The notes below the pieces were generated by a model. It saw nothing but the letters and a program-made list of their open reading frames with translations, ran no database searches and was not told where the DNA came from. The translations under genes and the position numbers were made by a program. A stretch of 13,714 nucleotides of DNA from DATIYF01 sp035517775 (GTDB taxonomy: Bacteria > Acidobacteriota > Terriglobia > Terriglobales > Acidobacteriaceae): positions 1-13,714 of the forward strand of contig DATIYF010000127.1 of the NCBI GenBank assembly GCA_035517775.1. The letters are read 5' to 3'. Of this stretch, positions 7,554-13,714 are shown piece after piece (positions within the stretch are counted from its first letter, which is position 1; the number at the start of each line of letters is the position of its first letter).

Positions 7554-8135
7554 ATGCAGTGCCAAAAAGTGTTCCTTGTGCCTCTTCTCTTCTTGTCGGC
7601 TCTCTGCTGCCTTGCCCAGTCATCGGCGCCGAAGCCGGCTTCGGCCGTGGACAACGACTTCGTGCAGAAACAATTCGGCGCCACCTGCACGATCCTGCCA
7701 GGTCCGGTGCCGCAAGTGGCCGACCTGGATGGCGACGGCGTGGATGACATTGTGATCGCCGGCCGCTGCACGAACCCGCTCATGGATGCCGCGCAGTACA
7801 GCTTTCAGGTAATTGATCCCTACTACACCTACCTGGGTTACAGCGACCCGAAAATCACTACGCAGTTCGCGACCGAGGACCCAAACATGCGCGGTGTAGT
7901 GCTGCTCATCATCCACGGCTCAGGCCCGGAGGCCTGGCGCGCGGCCACGCCCAAGGCGAAATTTGTCATCGTAAACTTGCCCTTCCGGCAGATCAGCGTG
8001 AAGAAGCTCGAGTTGAAGAAGAAAATGGTGATGGGGATTTACGCGGAAGAAATCAATGACGATAAAACCATCTCGGTCACCTTTTGGGATGGCAAGCGCT
8101 ATCGCTATCAGCCGCTCGGCTCAGCCTTGGATTAG
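7554..8135 (+). CDS. Small secreted protein of unknown function with a calcium-binding-like DxDGDGxDD loop
   Basis: 193 residues. Residues 1-21 form a signal peptide: Lys5, hydrophobic core VFLVPLLFLSALCCLA, probable cleavage after Ala21. No proper lipobox precedes the cysteines. The mature part holds VADLDGDGVDDIVIAG at 55-70; the spacing D57-x-D59-G-D61-G-x-x-D64 type is that of FG-GAP/VCBS-like or EF-hand-like calcium loops, but only one copy is present. Cys45 and Cys72 flank this loop and could form a disulfide. The C-terminal half is strand-rich with a basic stretch (KKLELKKK) and ends in FWDGKRYRYQPLG. It lies between thiL and the carboxyltransferase without overlap. I do not recognise the family. 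Confidence 0.8.
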   Translation: MQCQKVFLVPLLFLSALCCLAQSSAPKPASAVDNDFVQKQFGATCTILPGPVPQVADLDGDGVDDIVIAGRCTNPLMDAAQYSFQVIDPYYTYLGYSDPKITTQFATEDPNMRGVVLLIIHGSGPEAWRAATPKAKFVIVNLPFRQISVKKLELKKKMVMGIYAEEINDDKTISVTFWDGKRYRYQPLGSALD

Positions 8136-8248
8136 CCAGCAGCCGCTTGTCTTTGCGCCCTCCGCGAGATCTCGGCGTCCCCCGGGTCTCTCCGGCTGCC
8201 TTAAGTCCGCCTGCGGCATTGTGCCCGGAATCGTACCTGCCTCTCCCC

Positions 8249-8254
8249 TATAAT
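8249..8254 (+). promoter_or_regulatory. Perfect -10 box directly before the carboxyltransferase gene
   Basis: TATAAT ends 9 nt before ATG 8264, implying an RNA 5' end about 1-3 nt before the start codon. No Shine-Dalgarno is present between them, and no recognisable -35 lies at 16-18 bp. Confidence 0.55.
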
Positions 8255-8263
8255 CATCAGGCC

Positions 8264-9814
<1,551 letters not shown>

Positions 9815-9861
9815 TGGGGTTTGCGCTCGTCGTTTGTTTTGCACCAGTTCTTTCGCATTTC

Positions 9862-9936
9862 TCATTCCGAGGATCGCAGCGACGTGGAATCTGCCCTCCG
9901 AAGAGGAAGCAGATTTCCCGCTGCGCTGGAAATCAC
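9862..9936. repeat. Long imperfect hairpin, intergenic repeat-like, between convergent genes
   Basis: The left arm TCATTCC...CGCAGCG...GGAATCTGC (9862-9894) is complementary, with gaps, to the right arm GCAGATTTCC-CGCTGCG-CTGGAAATCAC (9909-9936). The tip is CCTC-CGAA-GAGG (9895-9906), closing on a CGAA tetraloop. The left arm has the style of the 'CATTCCGAG...CGCAGCGA...GGAATCT' intergenic repeats that I recall from acidobacterial and related genomes. It lies in the 136-bp gap where the carboxyltransferase and DUF2442 genes converge and could end transcripts from both sides, although no T-run follows. Only one copy is in this window. Confidence 0.5.
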
Positions 9937-9950
9937 AAGGTGTCCGAGGG

Positions 9951-10364
9951 CTATCGGGCCGCCGCTTTGCGAGGTCTGCCGCCGAGCTTGCCGTTCGCCC
10001 GAGAGGCGGCTTTCTTAGCCCGGCTTCTGGATTGGCCGCCAACTTGTCCGAGCCGGGCCGCCATCCATTTGTGTGAGCCCAGAAATCCCTCCAGAAGGCC
10101 GGGCACGTAGAGATCCGCATCCAGCCTGGGAAAATGAATTCCGAAGCCCGAGGGGCTGATCTCGATTTCTTCAAGCTGGGATGGCCTGGCATGCTCCAGT
10201 CCTTGTGCATCGCGTGGTGAGAAGCTGACGATCAACTTCGAACTGAGATGGATCACGATGCGCCCGCTCTTGCGGTCGTAGTGCGCAGAGACTGCCCTCG
10301 GGACTGTCGTTGACATTTGCTTGGCACGCTGGTTTGACAGCTCGAAGTTGTCATGCAATTCCAT
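9951..10364 (-). CDS. DUF2442-family protein, putative antitoxin partner of DUF4160
   Basis: 137 residues. The core HYDRKSGRIVIHLSSKLIVSF, PRDAQGLEHARPSQLEEIEI and PSGFGIHFPRLDADLYVPGLLEGFLG (about 28-95) matches the DUF2442 pattern. The tail ends in a basic, Ala-rich stretch with ANGKLGGRPRKAA, also typical. Such genes commonly follow DUF4160 genes, and the pair is regarded as a putative toxin-antitoxin module. Here the ATG overlaps the end of the broken DUF4160 gene by 14 nt, and GGGAGGAG lies about 4-5 nt upstream. The gene itself is intact, although its partner is frameshifted. DNA binding or neutralising activity is not shown by the sequence. Confidence 0.8.
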   Translation of the reverse strand: MELHDNFELSNQRAKQMSTTVPRAVSAHYDRKSGRIVIHLSSKLIVSFSPRDAQGLEHARPSQLEEIEISPSGFGIHFPRLDADLYVPGLLEGFLGSHKWMAARLGQVGGQSRSRAKKAASRANGKLGGRPRKAAAR

Positions 10365-10618
10365 GAGTCTCCTCCCATGCCCGGCCCAGATCTTCTAGGT
10401 GCCCTGCCAACTCGGCCCGGATGCGCCTGATTTCTTTCCGCGAGAAACCGTAATTCTCGCGGAGCTGCACGGGGCCTGCCGAATAGTTCAATTTGAAGAC
10501 CGCTTCACAGCCGCCTTCCGATCACGTGAACATGTGCCGGGCGGTGGTCGTTCGGGTAGATCACCACGCGCAGTCCCGCAAATCTGTGAACTGCCGGCCA
10601 CGGGATTAGTTTTACCAC
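10351..10618 (-). pseudogene. DUF4160-family gene (putative toxin) broken by a one-base frameshift
   Basis: The minus strand reads VHRFAGLRVVIYPNDHRPAH then VHVIG, the DUF4160 N-terminal signature, but then hits TGA at 10505-10507. Dropping one base of the TT at 10516-10517 restores VHVIGGGCEAVFKLNYSAGP, LRENYGFSRKEIRRIRAEL and HLEDLGRAWEETHG up to a TGA at 10351-10353, giving 88 codons from GTG 10618, a normal family length. The usual start, M-P-(T/A)-V-H-R-F, is W-P-A-V-H-R-F here (TGG at 10598-10600), so the start codon may also be lost; GTG 10618 is the only in-frame substitute close by. It overlaps the DUF2442 start. A sequencing error is the alternative to true decay. Confidence 0.75.
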
Positions 10619-10747
10619 ATAACCTAAGCGATTGGGTTTAGAGCTTGTGAACAGTGAACAGGGCGTCGCTGGCCGCGCGCTGGAAGGCCGGATATCGTCC
10701 ATGTTCCGAATCCGGTCTCTGGTTGCGACTGAGTGGGCGCAGCTGGC

Positions 10748-11101
10748 CTACTCGCTTCCGCATTGTGGCAATGGGTCTCTCGGTGGGTCGTCCCAGGTCA
10801 CCTGTGGGACGTCTCTTAGTTCAGAAAGCCGGGCGCCTGCCCCTCGGTCCGCCGCCCCCGTCTGGTCGGAGGCGTCTTGCTTGGCAGTTCGTGAAACCAT
10901 AGGGCGACAAGCGCGGCCGGTGGACTGGTCATATAAGGCTTCGCCGTTGACGCTCAGTCTCTCATAGTGGTGATGCGGATAGCTGCGGCCGGCACTGAAA
11001 CCCACCCCGGCCAGCCCGAGCGCACCAATGGATAAGGCGGCGATTCTTTTGATTTTGTGGCCCCTTCGGCGCGAGCTGTGTTTGGGGGCGCGGACCGCCT
11101 C
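10748..11101 (-). CDS. Small membrane-anchored or secreted protein, start codon unclear, possibly decayed
   Basis: This open frame (117 codons after a TAG at 11102-11104) encodes a basic segment (SSRRRGHKIKR), a hydrophobic helix IAALSIGALGLAGVGFSAG at about 20-38, then RSYPHHHYERL and VNGEALYDQSTGRACRP. The 'ALxDxxTGxxC' motif after a membrane helix is one I associate with short acidobacterial envelope proteins. There is no ATG, GTG or TTG before the helix. The first start is GTG at 11005, inside the hydrophobic segment. AGGAGG lies at 11099-11104 but is followed by CGGTCC. Either the N-terminus is damaged, a non-standard start is used, or the 86-residue GTG version is made. Function is unknown. 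Confidence 0.4.
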   Translation of the reverse strand, partial: EAVRAPKHSSRRRGHKIKRIAALSIGALGLAGVGFSAGRSYPHHHYERLSVNGEALYDQSTGRACRPMVSRTAKQDASDQTGAADRGAGARLSELRDVPQVTWDDPPRDPLPQCGSE

Positions 11102-11178
11102 CTAACGAAACACTCGGTTTGAAGGTGCCAGCTTCGTCGTCTGCGACCGAGGCTGCCGTCAGTAGCCGCCCGTTCACC

Positions 11179-11547
11179 TTACCGCGAGGCTTCTTCCAGC
11201 GTGCCTTGCTCCAGCTTTTCCTGGCAGGCAATACAGTGGCGGGTCCAGGGCACTGCTTCCAGGCGCTTGCTGTTGATCTCGCGCCCGCAGGAGATGCACT
11301 CGCCGAAGGTGCCTTCGCGCAGCCGCTCCAGCGCGCTCTCGACCATCTGCAGCAGCTGGCGGTCATTATTGCTCTGGTGAAAGAGAAATTCCTTGTTGTA
11401 AGAGCTGGCGGCGCGGTCGGCAATATCCTGCGCCGAGTCTTCGTCGGCGGTGCGCCCATCCTGCTCGGTGCGTGAGACCATGCGGCGCAGCTCCTGCTGC
11501 CGCGCTTCCAGCCTCTTGCGGAAGTATTCCAACTTCTTTTTATCCAT
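11179..11547 (-). CDS. DksA/TraR-family C4 zinc-finger transcriptional regulator
   Basis: 122 residues from ATG 11547. The order is that of DksA: a coiled-coil N-terminal half (KKKLEYFRKRLEARQQELRR), the tip motif DxxDxA present as DIADRA, a second helix (LLQMVESALERLREGTFG) and a C4 zinc finger CISCGREINSKR...CIAC. DksA-type proteins enter the secondary channel of RNA polymerase and adjust initiation, often with ppGpp. Both tip aspartates and all four cysteines are present. The frame is open to 11670, but a sigma70-like promoter (11614-11643) lies inside that extension and predicts an RNA start near 11607, so ATG 11547 with a roughly 60-nt leader is preferred. No strong Shine-Dalgarno is visible. 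Confidence 0.9.
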   Translation of the reverse strand: MDKKKLEYFRKRLEARQQELRRMVSRTEQDGRTADEDSAQDIADRAASSYNKEFLFHQSNNDRQLLQMVESALERLREGTFGECISCGREINSKRLEAVPWTRHCIACQEKLEQGTLEEASR

Positions 11548-11613
11548 GTAGTGCGGTTTCCCGGCCCGCGGGCCGCTTTCCGAATGACCTTCCTGCAAAT
11601 GAGACAATCGCAT

Positions 11614-11643
11614 ATGATAAGCACTGAGTTTGAGGGGCGTCAA
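11614..11643 (-). promoter_or_regulatory. Sigma70-type promoter of the dksA-like gene
   Basis: On the minus strand, TTGACG (11643-11638) is separated by 18 bp from TATCAT (11619-11614). Transcription would start near 11607, about 60 nt before ATG 11547. Confidence 0.6.
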
Positions 11644-11707
11644 CCGCGCCGGGTTGCCTGCGCCGCGCACTTCTCCCGAATTGAGAGCGGGCTAAGAACG
11701 GAAACTC

Positions 11708-12151
11708 CTACGGCTGTCCGCTGATCTTCACTCGCAGCTCCTCCGGCAGGCGCTCGCGGATCTCGGGCGGCAGGCGGTCGTGCACGTGGCGGGCGCCCAG
11801 CATGGCCACATCCACCATGGTGGTGGGAGCCGGCGTAGCCACGGCCACCACCAGCCACATCAAAGCGGAAAAGGCGAACCCGGCCAGCGCCGCCAGCTCC
11901 AGCCAGAAAGCATGGCGCGGGCCAAAGTGGCGAATCACGCCAAAGGCCAGCAAAAACACTCCAGCGGAGACCGAAGCCAGCGCAATCAGCGAAAGATCAA
12001 TGGTGCGGTGCAGGCGCTGCCGCGAGCGGCAGTGCTCACAAACGGAAAAATGGTGCTCGTAGTCGCCGCGCATTTCCGGCGCAAGGCCGGAAATATCGTA
12101 CCGCCAGCCCGCCAGAATCTTGCCCACCACCGGGTCAACGCACTGGCTCAT
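11708..12151 (-). CDS. Two-TM membrane protein with anti-sigma-like zinc motif
   Basis: 147 residues. The N-terminal part holds H-x3-C-x2-C (HFSVCEHC, about residues 34-41), the core of zinc-binding anti-sigma (zf-HC2-like) domains. Two hydrophobic helices follow: DLSLIALASVSAGVFLLAFG (about 52-71) and FWLELAALAGFAFSALMWLV (about 82-101). The C-terminal part (DRLPPEIRERLPEELRVKIS) is charged and probably cytoplasmic. The gene starts 17 nt after the metallo-hydrolase stop, with GAAAGAG just before the ATG, so the two probably form an operon. No sigma factor gene adjoins it, so an anti-sigma role is only an inference from the motif. Confidence 0.75.
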   Translation of the reverse strand: MSQCVDPVVGKILAGWRYDISGLAPEMRGDYEHHFSVCEHCRSRQRLHRTIDLSLIALASVSAGVFLLAFGVIRHFGPRHAFWLELAALAGFAFSALMWLVVAVATPAPTTMVDVAMLGARHVHDRLPPEIRERLPEELRVKISGQP

Positions 12152-12168
12152 ACTCTTTCACAGATGAC

Positions 12169-12972
12169 TTACAACTGGATTGGTTGCATCGGCTCACCCT
12201 GGGCCGCCAGCAGGATGCGGTTCCACAGCAGAGACTGCCGTGAGCCCAGGGCCTTCTCTGCTGCTCCCCGAGCCAGTTCGGGATGGTTGTTGTGCTCGGA
12301 GAGGTGAGCCAGCACCACATACGCGGCCCTCCCATCATAATCGCCGTTCAGGAATTCCGCGAGGGCCTCATTCGAAAGGTGCCCCACCCGGCTGGCCACG
12401 CGCTGCTTCACCGCCCAGGGATAGGGCCCGGCGCGCAGCATTTCGAGATCGTGGTTCGATTCGAGCGCCAGCACATCGCAGCCGTGCAGATGGTCGCAGA
12501 CGTTGGGGGGAAGATAACCAAGGTCGGTGGCGAAGCCGATCTTCACCCCCTCCGCGCGGAAGGTCAGTCCAACCGGATCGGCGGCGTCATGTGGAATGGT
12601 GAACGGCGCCACCTCAATGTCGCCGATGTGAAAGCTGTGCCCGGCAGAAAAAATTTCCAGCCGCTCGAGCCTTGGCGCCTCGCCGCTTTCATCTCGCAGC
12701 GCCCGCCTCCAGGCATGGTGCGTCGCCGCCGTCATGAAAACCGGCACTTCCAGCTTGCGCGCCAGCGTCATCAGCCCATAAACGTGATCGGAGTGCTCGT
12801 GGGTAATGAGGATGGCGCTGAGCCCGCGCGGGTCGCCGCCAATGGCCTTGATGCGCTTGAAAGTTTCGCGGCAGGAGATGCCCGCATCCAGCAGAATGCG
12901 GGTGCGCGCGCTGGCAATCAGGGCGCTGTTACCCCGACTGCCCGAAGCCAGCAGCGAGACCGAAACCCCCAT
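12169..12972 (-). CDS. MBL-fold metallo-hydrolase, WalJ/YycJ type
   Basis: 267 residues, typical for the YycJ/WalJ branch of the metallo-beta-lactamase fold, whose members are exonuclease-like and in Firmicutes are linked to the WalRK system and DNA replication or repair. The start MGVSVSLLASGSRGNS matches the family's LASGSxGN signature. THEHSDH at 57-63 provides metal ligands His58, His60, Asp62 and His63; His128 (TIPHDA), Asp150 (FATDLG) and His223 (LAHLSEHNNHP) fit the remaining positions. No signal peptide is present, so it is cytoplasmic. The start has no Shine-Dalgarno, but TATTCT sits 6 nt upstream. It leads a probable operon with the two-TM protein. Its 5' end faces the transposase gene. 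Confidence 0.9.
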   Translation of the reverse strand: MGVSVSLLASGSRGNSALIASARTRILLDAGISCRETFKRIKAIGGDPRGLSAILITHEHSDHVYGLMTLARKLEVPVFMTAATHHAWRRALRDESGEAPRLERLEIFSAGHSFHIGDIEVAPFTIPHDAADPVGLTFRAEGVKIGFATDLGYLPPNVCDHLHGCDVLALESNHDLEMLRAGPYPWAVKQRVASRVGHLSNEALAEFLNGDYDGRAAYVVLAHLSEHNNHPELARGAAEKALGSRQSLLWNRILLAAQGEPMQPIQL

Positions 12973-12978
12973 GCTGCG

Positions 12979-12984
12979 AGAATA
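12979..12984 (-). promoter_or_regulatory. -10-like box directly before the metallo-hydrolase gene
   Basis: TATTCT on the minus strand ends 6 nt before ATG 12972 with no Shine-Dalgarno between. It matches TATAAT at 4 of 6 positions and has no clear -35, so support is weak on its own. Confidence 0.3.
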
Positions 12985-12990
12985 CCCGCG

Positions 12991-13007
12991 CCCGCTGTGG
13001 AAGCGGG
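12991..13007. other. Short perfect hairpin between divergent genes
   Basis: CCCGCT-GTGGA-AGCGGG is a 6-bp stem with a 5-nt loop. It lies between the metallo-hydrolase and the transposase promoter and may mark the edge of the insertion element or be chance. No T-run follows on either strand. Confidence 0.25.
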
Positions 13008-13033
13008 AGTAACTATCTGGGAAGGTTATTCAC

Positions 13034-13062
13034 TTGACACAAATAGAATATTGCACTAAAGT
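13034..13062 (+). promoter_or_regulatory. Sigma70-type promoter of the transposase
   Basis: A perfect -35 TTGACA (13034-13039) is followed after 17 bp by TAAAGT (13057-13062). Only 7 nt separate the -10 from ATG 13070, so the transcript should begin at or next to the start codon. Confidence 0.65.
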
Positions 13063-13069
13063 GAGCTGC

Positions 13070-13714
13070 ATGGCCGAACGAGTGAATCCCAAGCCCACCA
13101 GCATCAGGGAAATTTTCATAAAATTCTCTACCGAGGAACAGTGCCTTGAGTACGTCGAGAAGATGCGTTGGCCCGACGGCGCGGTTCGCTGCCCTACCTG
13201 CGGCGACAAAGACATAAAGCGCATCGTGCGGACGGCTGAATCGAAGAACAAGCGACCTTGGTTCTATCTGTGTCTCAACAAGGATTGTCATCAGCAGTTC
13301 TCGCCGACCACTGGCACTCTGTTTGCCGACTCGCATCTTCCGCTCATAGTTTGGTTCCACGCTATCGGTCTAATTCTGAATGCAAGAAAGGGAATCAGCG
13401 CAAAGCAGTTGCAGCGCGATCTTGGCATCGGCGGATACAAGACGGCGTGGTACTTGAACCATCGCATCCGCGAGTGCATGAAAGACGGCAATCCCACTCT
13501 GCTAGGTGGGATCGTCGAGATTGACGAAACGTATGTGGGCGCCAGAGTGCGCGGCAAAGGGGCCAAGTTTGCGAAGAAGCAGAAGAGGGTCGTGATGGGT
13601 GCCGTACAGCGCGGCGGGAAGCTGCGCTTGCAGCATGTTCCCGATACGACAGTTGAGACGATCAGCGGGTTTGTGAAGGCCACTCTATCGCCGGATGTCG
13701 AGCACGTGATGACC
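13070..13714 (+). CDS. IS1595-family (ISXO2-like) transposase, C-terminus cut by window end
   Basis: 215 codons are open to the last base; the stop lies beyond the window. The N-terminus has a zinc ribbon with CPTC at 41-44 and C68-x4-C73, followed by WFHAIGLILNARKGISAKQL and a TAWYLNHRIRE stretch, the usual linker of IS1595-type transposases. GGIVEIDETYVGAR at 146-159 carries Asp152, the first acidic residue of the DDE-type catalytic domain (DDE_Tnp_IS1595). The remaining catalytic residues would lie past the window edge. There is no frameshift in the part seen, so the element may be active. ATG 13070 is chosen because a strong promoter lies directly in front and the family N-terminus begins there. 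Confidence 0.92.
   Translation, partial: MAERVNPKPTSIREIFIKFSTEEQCLEYVEKMRWPDGAVRCPTCGDKDIKRIVRTAESKNKRPWFYLCLNKDCHQQFSPTTGTLFADSHLPLIVWFHAIGLILNARKGISAKQLQRDLGIGGYKTAWYLNHRIRECMKDGNPTLLGGIVEIDETYVGARVRGKGAKFAKKQKRVVMGAVQRGGKLRLQHVPDTTVETISGFVKATLSPDVEHVMT

Larger units (their letters stand above)
13034..13714 (+). mobile_element. IS1595-family insertion sequence, left part (right end outside window)
   Basis: Minimum extent: transposase promoter and gene. The left terminal inverted repeat should lie between about 12985 and 13033, but without the right end I cannot define it or any target duplication. The element sits upstream of, and points away from, the metallo-hydrolase gene. Confidence 0.7.

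Noticed and set aside
8084..8263. Upstream extension of the carboxyltransferase frame
   Set aside because: It overlaps the secreted-protein gene in another frame and encodes low-complexity Ser/Ala/Pro sequence; family N-termini start at MNLEQKL.
10962..11624. 220-residue minus-strand frame overlapping the dksA-like gene
   Set aside because: Out-of-frame shadow of the zinc-finger gene for most of its length; composition rich in Arg, Ser and Ala with no domain.
11548..11670. N-terminal extension of the dksA-like frame
   Set aside because: A TTGACG-N18-TATCAT promoter lies inside it, and the family starts near MDKKKLEYF.
12283..13059. 258-residue plus-strand frame
   Set aside because: Antisense shadow of the metallo-hydrolase gene.

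Overview
The window is GC-rich bacterial chromosome with ordinary housekeeping genes and a few accessory pieces. The gene set suggests an acidobacterium: MaeB malic enzyme, ECF sigma factor linked to multi-VOC proteins, short secreted proteins with a 'LYDQSTGRAC'-type motif, a DUF4160/DUF2442 pair and intergenic hairpin repeats. The assignment rests on protein flavour and gene context only and is moderately confident at phylum level.

Layout, left to right. A tRNA-Pro(CGG) at 51-127 is followed by about 740 bases with no convincing intact gene. That stretch holds a scrap that looks like an RHS/YD-repeat remnant and, near its right end, two GTGA-N6-TCAC sites placed 62 bp apart in front of maeB. 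The malic enzyme gene (866-3163) converges on a quinone-oxidoreductase-type gene (3262-4182, minus), which may share a transcript with a tiny upstream ORF. Next, reading right, an ECF sigma factor overlaps a gene for a protein with three VOC domains behind an anti-sigma-like N-terminus (4473-6462). Then come thiL (6527-7489), a small secreted protein (7554-8135) and an acyl-CoA carboxylase carboxyltransferase (8264-9814). A long imperfect hairpin repeat fills the convergent gap after it.

The right part reads mostly on the minus strand: a DUF2442 gene with a frameshifted DUF4160 partner (9951-10618), a small membrane/secreted ORF with no usable start codon (10748-11101), a DksA/TraR zinc-finger gene with a clear sigma70 promoter (11179-11547), a two-TM zinc-binding anti-sigma-like protein (11708-12151) and a WalJ/YycJ-type metallo-hydrolase (12169-12972). 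Divergent from the last is an IS1595-type transposase (13070 to the window end), cut by the window edge.

Functionally, maeB (malate to pyruvate) and the carboxyltransferase (propionyl-CoA or related acyl-CoA carboxylation) belong to central carbon and acyl-CoA metabolism; thiL makes thiamine diphosphate. The main regulatory points are the paired Crp/Fnr-type sites before maeB, the sigma factor/VOC couple, and a recurring arrangement in which a -10-like hexamer lies only 6-9 nt before a start codon lacking a Shine-Dalgarno sequence (thiL, 7554 gene, carboxyltransferase, metallo-hydrolase, transposase). The last suggests leaderless or nearly leaderless mRNAs. I found no CRISPR array, phage module or clearly new multi-gene system.
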